Under the pieces are notes generated by a model. The model saw only the letters and a program-made list of their open reading frames with translations, was not told where the DNA came from and searched no databases. From Anaerolineae bacterium (lineage in GTDB: Bacteria > Chloroflexota > Anaerolineae > B4-G1 > DUEL01), in the NCBI GenBank assembly GCA_029932895.1, contig JAOZPF010000067.1, forward strand, positions 1 through 12,278: a stretch of DNA of 12,278 bases, written 5' to 3'. Positions 5,811-12,278 of this stretch are shown here, piece after piece; positions within the stretch are counted from its first letter, which is position 1, and each line of letters opens with the position of its first letter. Made by a program: the position numbers and the translations under genes.

Positions 5811-6947
5811 ATGACAAGGATACCCAAACGAACGCGCTGGTTGGCTCTTGGCGGTATGGCCCTGCTCCTGGCTGCACTGGCCTGCGGCCCCTCCGGGCCT
5901 TCGCCCACCCCCGCTCCCCTTCCCACCAACACAGAGGCGGCAATGGTCACACCGACAACCTCTCCCTCCGCCCCCCCCGCGCAACCCACCGAGGGGGGTC
6001 CGCCACCAGAGGTGACTACCGAGGCCGGCTGCACTCTTAACGCCAGCTATGTGGCCGACGTGACGATCCCCGACGATACCGAGTTCCCGGCGGGAGCCTC
6101 CTTCACCAAGACCTGGCGGATGCGCAACAGCGGTACCTGCGCCTGGGAGGCGGGGACGGCGATCGTCTTTTCCTCCGGCGAGCGGATGGGCGGGCCGGAT
6201 GCCGCGCCGGTGGGAGCTGTGTCCCCTGGCGCAACGGTGGATATCAGCGTGAACCTGACGGCACCAGCAGCCCCCGGCACCTACCGCGGCTACTGGCAGT
6301 TGCAGGCCCCCGACGGCACTCGCTTCGGCACCATAGTCTATGTGCAGATCGTCGTGCCCGAGCCGGCGACCGAGACCCCGACGCCAGCCGTCACGCCCTC
6401 TGCCAGCGAGTGCGTCGACCCGGACCCGGCTCTGGAACCGATCCTGAACCACGCCGAGGACCTCGGCTATGACCTGGGTTGCCCCACCGCACCAGCCTTC
6501 GACGTCTCCGGGGCATTTCAAGAGTTCTGGGCCAACGTGGACGACGTCAACCCGCACACCCACTTCCGCAGCCTGATGATCTGGCGCTCCGACGAGCGCG
6601 AGATCTATGTCATCGACGGGGAGGACACGGACGCCTCCCAGGGCAACCTCCTCGCCTACACCGACTTTTGGGAAGAGGGACAGGACGAAGTGCCCCCCGG
6701 TTGCGCCGCGATGACGGTGCCGACGGGCTACCAACTGCCAATCCGCGGTTTTGGCAAGATCTGGTGCGAGAACAACCTGGTCGATGCGGTGGGTTGGCCG
6801 GCGATGCACGAGGCCGCTGTCTCTCTCCGCATCCAGCCGATGCAGACCGGCCTGCTGCTCAAAGTGTCCGGCCCCATATCACCCGGCTACCTTATCGCCC
6901 TGGACTATCGGGCCGTCTATGCCGTGACGCAGATGGCAGCACCATGA
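5811..6947 (+). CDS. Lipoprotein with an NBR1-type Ig-like domain and a C-terminal GFGK-W domain
   Basis: The 378-residue product starts with a basic stretch and hydrophobic segment (10-24) ending in A-L-A-C25, an atypical but acceptable lipobox, so it is likely a lipid-anchored surface protein. Residues 28-72 are a Pro/Thr/Ser-rich linker. Residues about 74-182 form an Ig-like domain of the NBR1/'next to BRCA1' type (FTKTWRMRNSGTCAWEAGT, then PGTYRGYWQLQAPDGTRFG). After a second PT-rich linker (184-200), residues about 224-353 contain MIWRSDEREIYVI, YTDFWEEGQ and LPIRGFGKIW. That order recalls a domain I associate with Chloroflexota secreted proteins (from memory). GAGGAGG lies ten bases before the ATG, downstream of a strong promoter. 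The beta-helix gene follows after 51 nt. Binding partner unknown; a carbohydrate or surface-binding role is plausible but unproven. Confidence 0.85.
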   Translation: MTRIPKRTRWLALGGMALLLAALACGPSGPSPTPAPLPTNTEAAMVTPTTSPSAPPAQPTEGGPPPEVTTEAGCTLNASYVADVTIPDDTEFPAGASFTKTWRMRNSGTCAWEAGTAIVFSSGERMGGPDAAPVGAVSPGATVDISVNLTAPAAPGTYRGYWQLQAPDGTRFGTIVYVQIVVPEPATETPTPAVTPSASECVDPDPALEPILNHAEDLGYDLGCPTAPAFDVSGAFQEFWANVDDVNPHTHFRSLMIWRSDEREIYVIDGEDTDASQGNLLAYTDFWEEGQDEVPPGCAAMTVPTGYQLPIRGFGKIWCENNLVDAVGWPAMHEAAVSLRIQPMQTGLLLKVSGPISPGYLIALDYRAVYAVTQMAAP

Positions 6948-6998
6948 GTGCGCAGCCTCCCGGTGGTGATAACTCGCTCTGACCGGAAGGAGATAAAA

Positions 6999-9900
6999 AT
7001 GAAAAGCCGCTTGCTGACCACCGTGGGGTTGGCCATTGGGTTGACCCTCCTAGTTCTGGCCCTGCTAGCACTACTCGGCCGCCTGCCAGAAGCGGTCCAT
7101 GCCGCCCCCACCGCCCCCATCACACGCTACGTCTCGACCAGCGACCCGACCTGCGGCGGCAACATCCCCTGCTACACCGTCATCCAAGATGCGGTGGACG
7201 CGGCCGGCGATGGCGACGTCATCCTGGTGGCGACCGGTACCTACACCACTCTGAACGCCTACGGCGGTCACGGGCAGGTCCTCTACATCAGCAAGACCGT
7301 GACGATCCGCGGCGGGTATGACAGTGCCTTTGCTGTCTGGGACCCGGAGGAGTTCCCCGCTATTCTGGATGCCAAAATGTGTGGGCGGGTGGTCTATATC
7401 GACGGCGACGTCGCGCCCACGCTGGAGGGGCTGTGGGTGACCCGTGGCGCGACGACGGCCAGCGGCGGCGGTATCGCCAGCAATCACGCCAGCCCCGTCA
7501 TCAGCGGCTGCCACATCTATGACAACGCGGCGGGGTACGGCGGCGGGGCCTGGATCTTTGATAGCGACGGGGCTGTGCTGGTGAACAACGACCTGTACAA
7601 CAATACTGCCGATTGGAGCGGCGGCGGGGTCAATCTGAGCTGGAACAACAACACCCTAATCACAGGCAACACCATCCACAACAACGAGGCTGACTCCGGC
7701 GGCGGAGTGGGCGTCCACGATAGCACCAATGTCGTGGTGACGGACAATGAACTCTACGACAACGCAGCCAGCAGCAGCGGCGGCGGAATGCGCCTCTCAT
7801 CCGGCAGCCGCGTTGCGGTGACGGGGAACCGGATCCACGAAAACGAAGCCCACTTCGGCGGCGGAATCCGCACAGACGAGGTCAACACCGCCACCCTGAC
7901 AGGCAACTTTGTCTACAGCAACACCGCCAATTCTGGCGGTGGAGCCTACGTCATGGGGAGGCTCGGCGGCCTGACCTCCGCCCCCGCCTACAACTTTCGC
8001 TTCCCCGTGCTCGACGGCAACACCTTCATCAGCAACTCCGCCACTTCGCTGGGCGGAGGCATCTACCTGCACGGTGAGCTCACCTCCTGTATCACCATGA
8101 CCAACAACATCGTCGCCGCCAACCAGGCCGCCACCTCCGGCCCGGGGGTCTATGTCAAGGGGGTCTCAGCCCTGATGCGCCATACCACCATCGCCCGCAA
8201 CACCGGCGGCGACGGCGTTGGCGTCTATGTGACCAGTGGCGGCGCGGTGCTGAGCAACACCATCCTGGTCAGCCAGACGGTGGGAATCCACGTCGATGGG
8301 GATAGCTGGGCCGATCTGGAAACCACCCTGTGGGGGGCTGGCGCGTGGGCCAACGGGAGCGACTGGGACGGTCCAGGGAGCATCACCACCGGCGTGGTCA
8401 ACCTGTGGGGCGACCCGCGCTTTGCCAATCCCGCCGTGGGCAACTATCACTTGCGCGGCGATTCCCCCGCCATCGACGCGGGGGTAGATGCCGGCGTGGC
8501 GACCGACATCGACGGCGACCCACGGCCCCGCGGCGCAGCGCCCGACATCGGGGCCGACGAGTCCACCTGCCTGGCCCGCACGGGCGGGGTGGACTACCCC
8601 ACGATCCAGCAGGCGGTGCGCGCCGCCACGCTCGGCGGCACGGTGTGGGTGGCGGAGGGAACCTGCTACGAGAACGTCGCCATCACCAGGTCGCTGACGC
8701 TGGAGGGGGGCTGGAACACCGCCTTCAGCGCGCGCTTCACCGACCCGGCCCAGCACACCACCGTCGACGCAGCGCGGGCCGGGCGCGCCATCAGCATCAC
8801 CAAGGGAGGTTCCATCCCTGTCGTCACGGTGGATGGCTTCACCATCACCGGTGGGGATGCCAGCGGATTGGCGGGCAGCGGTCCCTATGGCTACGACATC
8901 GGCGGCGGGGTCTATGGCTACCTTGCCACCGTCACGCTCTCCAACTGCGTGGTGCGGGATAACGTCGCCAGCGCCAGCACCATCGGCTGGGGTGGCGGAG
9001 TGGGCTTCTACATCTGCAACGTCACGCTGACGGACAACCTCATCGAGGAGAACGTCGCCAGCACCTTTAGCAACGGCTACGGCGGCGGGGTGTATATGCG
9101 CTCTGGCAGCGGTACGGCGCGCGAGAACACGGTACGGGACAATGTCGCCAGCACCAGCAGTGCCGGCTGGGGCGGCGGGTTGAGCTTTTACATGGGCAGC
9201 TACACGATGGAGGACAACGTGGTGGAGGGAAACGTCGCCACGGCTGCATCGTACACCGGCTACGGCGCGGGGGTGCAGGTCTACTTCGCCACCCTCGATA
9301 TGGAGGGCGATATCATCCGGGATAACGACGCCGCGGCAGGCGGCGGATTTGGGTATGGGGGCGGTGTCTGGGCGGGAGAGAACTCTACGCTCACGATGGA
9401 CGACGTCGAGGTCTCGAGCAACAACGCCACCTTCGGCGGCGGGGTGTACGCCGACGATAGCCCCGATACTACATTGATCGACGTAGCGCTCCTGAGCAAC
9501 ACCGCCGAGATGGGCGGCGGCTTCGAGCTGAGCGGCAGTCCCGGCAGCAAGCTGATCGACAGCGAGATCGCTGGCAACACCTCCGGCTATGGCGCGGGGG
9601 GCTGGCTCACCAACAGCGGCAGCAGCGAGCTGACGGGGAACCGGATCCACGACAACACCTCTGCCGGCCTCGCCGGAGGCGTCTGGGTCAACGGGAGCGA
9701 CAACACTGCCCTGAGGGGCAACTGGGTTTATAGCAACGCAGCCCACGATGACGGCAGCGGGCTTTTCTTGATGCTGAGCGATGACGTGTTGCTGGTGAAC
9801 AACGTCGTCGCCGAGAACCGCATCACCGGCAACGGCAAGGGGGCCGGTATCCGCGTCGAGGGGGGCACGGCCAGTATGCTGCACACCACCCTGGCCGGCA

Positions 9901-10301
9901 ACAGCGGCGGTGATGGCAGCGGTCTCTGCCTCACCTTCACCAGCACCGTCGCCATGACCAACACCATCCTGGTCAGCCAGACGGTGGGAATCACGGTGGC
10001 GACGGGGAGCACCGCCACCTACAGAGCGACGCTGTGGGGCGCTGGGGCGTGGGACAACGGCGATGACGTGGGCGGGAGCGGCACATTACTGGGCAGCGCG
10101 CCGAACTATTGGGCGGAACCCGGCTTCCACGATGCTGCCTACCACCTCGGCATTGGCTCGCCAGCCATCGACGCCGGGGTGGACGCCGGGGTGACTACCG
10201 ACATCGACGGCGGCCCGCGGCCGCTGGGGGAGGGACCCGACCTGGGCGCGGACGAGGCACGGTTCCTCTTTTTGCCGCTGGTGATGCGGAACTACCACTA
10301 A
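6999..10301 (+). CDS. Secreted right-handed beta-helix protein, two tandem modules
   Basis: The ATG at 6999 has AAGGAG six bases upstream; the frame is open further up but without a ribosome site. The 1100-residue product begins with a signal peptide (basic MKSR, hydrophobic 8-27, cleavage likely near AVHA35). Two similar modules follow (about 40-520 and 522-1085). Each opens with a 'yPTIQxAVxAA-GGTVWVA-GTY' type block and a 'LTLEGGW' motif, runs through many 'GGGV...N.i..N.a' rungs, and closes with 'SPAIDAGVDAG--TDIDGDPRPRG--PDIGADE'. This is the layout of pectate-lyase-fold / choice-of-anchor-Q proteins. The last residues FLPLVMRNYH resemble a C-terminal tail common on Chloroflexota exoproteins, perhaps a sorting signal. 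No polysaccharide-lyase catalytic motif could be identified, so an adhesive or structural role fits as well as an enzymatic one. Confidence 0.88.
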   Translation: MKSRLLTTVGLAIGLTLLVLALLALLGRLPEAVHAAPTAPITRYVSTSDPTCGGNIPCYTVIQDAVDAAGDGDVILVATGTYTTLNAYGGHGQVLYISKTVTIRGGYDSAFAVWDPEEFPAILDAKMCGRVVYIDGDVAPTLEGLWVTRGATTASGGGIASNHASPVISGCHIYDNAAGYGGGAWIFDSDGAVLVNNDLYNNTADWSGGGVNLSWNNNTLITGNTIHNNEADSGGGVGVHDSTNVVVTDNELYDNAASSSGGGMRLSSGSRVAVTGNRIHENEAHFGGGIRTDEVNTATLTGNFVYSNTANSGGGAYVMGRLGGLTSAPAYNFRFPVLDGNTFISNSATSLGGGIYLHGELTSCITMTNNIVAANQAATSGPGVYVKGVSALMRHTTIARNTGGDGVGVYVTSGGAVLSNTILVSQTVGIHVDGDSWADLETTLWGAGAWANGSDWDGPGSITTGVVNLWGDPRFANPAVGNYHLRGDSPAIDAGVDAGVATDIDGDPRPRGAAPDIGADESTCLARTGGVDYPTIQQAVRAATLGGTVWVAEGTCYENVAITRSLTLEGGWNTAFSARFTDPAQHTTVDAARAGRAISITKGGSIPVVTVDGFTITGGDASGLAGSGPYGYDIGGGVYGYLATVTLSNCVVRDNVASASTIGWGGGVGFYICNVTLTDNLIEENVASTFSNGYGGGVYMRSGSGTARENTVRDNVASTSSAGWGGGLSFYMGSYTMEDNVVEGNVATAASYTGYGAGVQVYFATLDMEGDIIRDNDAAAGGGFGYGGGVWAGENSTLTMDDVEVSSNNATFGGGVYADDSPDTTLIDVALLSNTAEMGGGFELSGSPGSKLIDSEIAGNTSGYGAGGWLTNSGSSELTGNRIHDNTSAGLAGGVWVNGSDNTALRGNWVYSNAAHDDGSGLFLMLSDDVLLVNNVVAENRITGNGKGAGIRVEGGTASMLHTTLAGNSGGDGSGLCLTFTSTVAMTNTILVSQTVGITVATGSTATYRATLWGAGAWDNGDDVGGSGTLLGSAPNYWAEPGFHDAAYHLGIGSPAIDAGVDAGVTTDIDGGPRPLGEGPDLGADEARFLFLPLVMRNYH
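8255..8288 (+). repeat. Exact 34-nt direct repeat, copy 1 (copy 2 at 9959-9992)
   Basis: The stretch starting CAACACCATCCTGGTCAG and ending GGTGGGAATC is identical at 8255-8288 and 9959-9992, 1704 bases apart, within equivalent positions of the two modules of the beta-helix gene. It encodes NTILVSQTVGI in both. Identity at DNA level implies recent duplication or gene conversion between modules. Confidence 0.85.
8901..9263 (+). repeat. Four phase-locked 90-nt (30-residue) coding repeats
   Basis: GGCGGCGG-like blocks (encoding GGG) begin at 8901, 8991, 9081 and 9171, and AACGTCGCCA-like blocks (encoding NVA) begin at 8961, 9051, 9141 and 9231, all exactly 90 bases apart. The next GG(A)G block is at 9264, one codon late. 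Each unit follows GGGV, about 26 varied residues including a conserved NVAS/NVAT, then G-W or G-Y. They are probably beta-helix rungs with a regular loop. Confidence 0.85.
9959..9992 (+). repeat. Exact 34-nt direct repeat, copy 2 (copy 1 at 8255-8288)
   Basis: Second copy of the 34-nt repeat. A further exact 22-nt match (TGACGGGGAACCGGATCCAC plus two bases) links 7819-7840 with 9631-9652, also between the two modules. Confidence 0.85.
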
Positions 10302-10368
10302 CTCTTGGCAGTCCCACCAGCGGGGGAGGCGGGCCTCGGAGTGGGGCCTGCTGGCAGACGACAGATTC

Positions 10369-10374
10369 AAGGAG
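10369..10374 (+). promoter_or_regulatory. Ribosome binding site without a matching in-frame start
   Basis: AAGGAG lies eight bases before ATG at 10383, ideal spacing. That ATG is in a different frame from the membrane protein ending at 10830, so the site supports a one-base frameshift just after the start. Confidence 0.5.
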
Positions 10375-10395
10375 CAAGGGCAATGGGCTTGGAAC

Positions 10396-10830
10396 TTGCT
10401 GCTCGCGATTCCAGTGGCTATCTGTACCAGCGGCATAGTGATAGCCGCCCTGGCGTGCGGCCTGTCCTTCTTTCTGTTCGGTGCATTCGGGCGAGTGAGC
10501 GGCTTGAACAGACTGGCAGAGCGGTATCCCGCAACCAGCCGACCAGAGGGGCAGAGGCTGGACAAGCAGACGGTGCAGGTGGGAGCGGTGCGGTACAGAA
10601 GATGTGTGGAGGTGTGCATCAGCCCCGCGGGGCTCTATTTGTGGGTGCACCCCTTTGCGAGCAGGTACCCGCCGCTGATGATCCCGTGGGGGGAGTTCGG
10701 CAGACCGCAGCGAACAATGATCTACTGGCAGAGCGCGGTCAAAATGGGTGTCGGAGCGCCCCCAGTGACAACAGTGGCCTTCAAGCAGGGGCTGTTCGCC
10801 AAGTTCAAGCCCTATCTGCCGGCAGCGTAG
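10396..10830 (+). CDS. Small membrane-anchored protein, start uncertain (probable frameshift)
   Basis: From TTG at 10396 the frame gives 144 residues. A long hydrophobic segment (about 1-32, one or two helices) is followed by a soluble domain with GLNRLAERYP (36-45), RYRRCVEVCISPAGLYLWV (66-84) and PPLMIPWGEF (92-101). I recall widespread uncharacterised proteins with the order 'LA-RYP ... Y--C--V---GLYL ... PPL-IPW-E', so this is probably real. No ATG exists in this frame and the TTG has no ribosome site. An ATG at 10383 with AAGGAG eight bases upstream is one frame off. Removing one base of the TT at 10389-10390 would give MGWNLLLAIPVAI, a natural N-terminus. Either the gene carries a real +1 frameshift or the assembly has an extra base. 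It sits between two beta-helix genes on the same strand; its role is unknown. Confidence 0.65.
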   Translation: MLLAIPVAICTSGIVIAALACGLSFFLFGAFGRVSGLNRLAERYPATSRPEGQRLDKQTVQVGAVRYRRCVEVCISPAGLYLWVHPFASRYPPLMIPWGEFGRPQRTMIYWQSAVKMGVGAPPVTTVAFKQGLFAKFKPYLPAA

Positions 10831-10902
10831 CGCAAGCAGTGTCGATCTCTGCATCGGTGACCCATCCCAGCGGCTGCCTCACACTATGGAGCGATTAAAC
10901 AG

Positions 10903-12278
10903 ATGAGAAGAAATACAAAACTGGAACGTGCCTCAGCAGCGGGGGCCGCCATCGGGGCTGCACTGGCCCTGATGGGGTTGCTACTCCTGGCTGGAACATC
11001 ACAAGTAGCCCACGCTGGCCCAGGTGGTTTACTGTTCGTCAGCACGAGCGGCAGCGGCAGTGCCTGCTCCCAAACCTCCCCCTGTGCTCTGCAAACAGCA
11101 CTGGGGCTGGCGAACGACGGCGACACGATCCGTGTGTCCCAGGGTACCTACGCAGAGACGGTGGTTATCACCAAGAGCATCACCCTGGAGGGCGGCTGGA
11201 ACGGAGATTTCACTGCCCGCGACTGGAATACCTACGTCACGACCATTGACGCCCATCGGCTTGGCTCGGTCATTCAGATTCACGGCGCCGTCACCTCCAC
11301 CATCGAAGGGTTCGTCATCACCGGCGGCGACGCTAGCGCGCACCTGGGCTGGGGCGGCGGCATCGAGGTCTATGGCAGCTCGCTCAGCAACAGGAGCGCC
11401 GTGACTATCACCCACAACGTCATCAGCGACAACATCGCCTGCCGCACCGGCTCCTGCCATGGTGAAGGGGGCGGCATCCGCGTCGGCATCAGCACGGTGG
11501 TCATCGAGTACAACACCATCATCAGCAACGTCGCTTGCTTCAGCGATGACATCGACGGCAAGGGTGGCGGGGTCGCGATCGGCTGGGGCACAGATGCCAC
11601 GCTGCGAGGCAACACCATCGTCAGCAATACCGCCATCTACACCCCCATCAACCCTGCGATTGGTCGGGGCGGCGGAGTCTATGCCTACAGCTCCAGCAGC
11701 ACCCTGATAGATAACGAGATTAGCGGCAACGTAGCTGCCGTGGACGGTGAAGGACGCGGAGGCGGCGTCTATGCCGGCGGCAAGCTCTACGGCAACCACA
11801 TCTTTAGCAACACCGCCAGCGTCAACGGTGACGGCTACGGCGGCGGGGTCTGTGCCGACTATGTCACCGCTTTTGATGACAACATCGTCCAAGGCAACAT
11901 CGCCAGCCGGAACAGCGACGGCAGCGGCGGCGGGGTCTGGGCCAGATACTTGAGGCGGGCAGAGCGCAACACTGTCGTGGGCAATACAGCCACGCGCGGC
12001 GGCGGCTTCTATTACAGCGCCTACCCCACCTCCCTCACCCTGCGCGACAACCTCATCGCCCGCAACAGCGCCACCGGCACAAGCACCTCGGTCCCACATG
12101 ATGGCGGCGGCGGAGTCTATAGCACCGCCGACCGGGTCGAGATCATCGACAATCAGATCCTCAGCAACACGACCATCAACGGGGCAGGTGGCGGCGTGTT
12201 CCTTGCCGGTGGTTCTAGCTGCGCGCTCCGGGGCAACCAGCTCATCAGCAACACCGCCATGGCCGGCGGCGGGGTGGT
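10903..12278 (+). CDS. Second secreted beta-helix protein, N-terminal 458 codons (truncated by window end)
   Basis: From ATG at 10903 the frame is open to the window edge, 458 codons without a stop. GGAG lies 11 bases upstream. A signal peptide is clear: MRRNTKLER, hydrophobic 12-30, cleavage likely after VAHA38. Next come a LFVSTSGSGSACSQTSPC segment, 'DGDTIRVSQGTY', 'ITKSITLEGGWN' and 'FVITGGDAS', matching both modules of the gene at 6999-10301. Then come rungs of about 30 residues, each with GGGV/GGGI and N-x-I-x-x-N-x-A. Several rungs add cysteines (CRTGSC, CFSDD, GGGVCADY, SSCALRG) that could form disulfides. It is a paralogue of the upstream protein, most likely extracellular and adhesive or structural. 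Its C-terminus and any LPLVMRN-type tail are outside the window. Confidence 0.87.
   Translation, partial: MRRNTKLERASAAGAAIGAALALMGLLLLAGTSQVAHAGPGGLLFVSTSGSGSACSQTSPCALQTALGLANDGDTIRVSQGTYAETVVITKSITLEGGWNGDFTARDWNTYVTTIDAHRLGSVIQIHGAVTSTIEGFVITGGDASAHLGWGGGIEVYGSSLSNRSAVTITHNVISDNIACRTGSCHGEGGGIRVGISTVVIEYNTIISNVACFSDDIDGKGGGVAIGWGTDATLRGNTIVSNTAIYTPINPAIGRGGGVYAYSSSSTLIDNEISGNVAAVDGEGRGGGVYAGGKLYGNHIFSNTASVNGDGYGGGVCADYVTAFDDNIVQGNIASRNSDGSGGGVWARYLRRAERNTVVGNTATRGGGFYYSAYPTSLTLRDNLIARNSATGTSTSVPHDGGGGVYSTADRVEIIDNQILSNTTINGAGGGVFLAGGSSCALRGNQLISNTAMAGGGV

Noticed and set aside
5709..6809. Minus-strand open frame of 366 codons
   Set aside because: It is antisense to the lipoprotein gene and its promoter, with no ribosome site or domain signature.
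8901..9263. CRISPR-like regular spacing
   Set aside because: The 90-nt repeats are coding, in frame and degenerate, with no constant repeat/variable spacer pattern.
8166..9884. Minus-strand open frame of 572 codons
   Set aside because: It mirrors the repetitive beta-helix gene; its V/A/H-rich periodicity follows from the GGC/AAC-rich coding repeats.
10305..10898. Plus-strand 197-codon frame containing the ATG at 10383
   Set aside because: Beyond the first codons it shows no hydrophobic anchor or domain; the overlapping frame to 10830 carries the recognisable protein. Only its start signal is considered meaningful.
11029..12099. Minus-strand open frame of 356 codons
   Set aside because: It is the shadow of the second beta-helix gene, which has a start, a signal peptide and family motifs on the plus strand.

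Overview
The window is GC-rich bacterial DNA that looks like Chloroflexota, probably Anaerolineae or a relative. This is inferred from protein style, not from a marker gene. The clues are a lipoprotein with an NBR1-type Ig-like domain and a C-terminal 'GFGK-W' domain, very large secreted right-handed beta-helix proteins ending in a 'FLPLVMRNY'-type tail, a tungsten-type aldehyde:ferredoxin oxidoreductase, and a CpaE-like response regulator. The gene order is mosaic, and no mobile element, CRISPR array, tRNA or rRNA was seen.

Left edge (1-436): the first 20 codons of an AbrB/SpoVT-type DNA-binding gene run off the window on the minus strand. They have a strong ribosome site and a TTGACC-17-TATACT promoter. 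The rest is non-coding, with a perfect GC-rich hairpin just beyond the end of the next gene.

Minus-strand operon (437 to about 5545): read from right to left it is lepB (signal peptidase I), a DeoC-type aldolase with a four-cysteine tail, an AOR-family oxidoreductase, an unknown protein made of two similar halves, and a response-regulator/CpaE-like fusion. The spacings are 19 nt, a 1-nt overlap, 11 nt and 19 nt, and a TTGCCC-17-TATAAT promoter lies in front. That promoter position and a perfect AGGAGGT point to a CTG start codon for lepB. Both products of a deoxyribose-phosphate aldolase are aldehydes (acetaldehyde and glyceraldehyde-3-phosphate), so coupling to AOR is an attractive but unproven pathway.

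Plus-strand surface cluster (5687 to the right edge): a consensus promoter (TTGACA-17-TATACT) drives a lipoprotein. A 1100-residue secreted beta-helix protein follows 51 nt later, then a small membrane-anchored protein whose start appears disturbed by a one-base frameshift. Last is a second beta-helix protein of the same architecture, cut by the window end. The two halves are divergently transcribed from a 319-nt intergenic region. The right half looks like cell-surface or extracellular display. The left half mixes metabolism, protein export and signalling.
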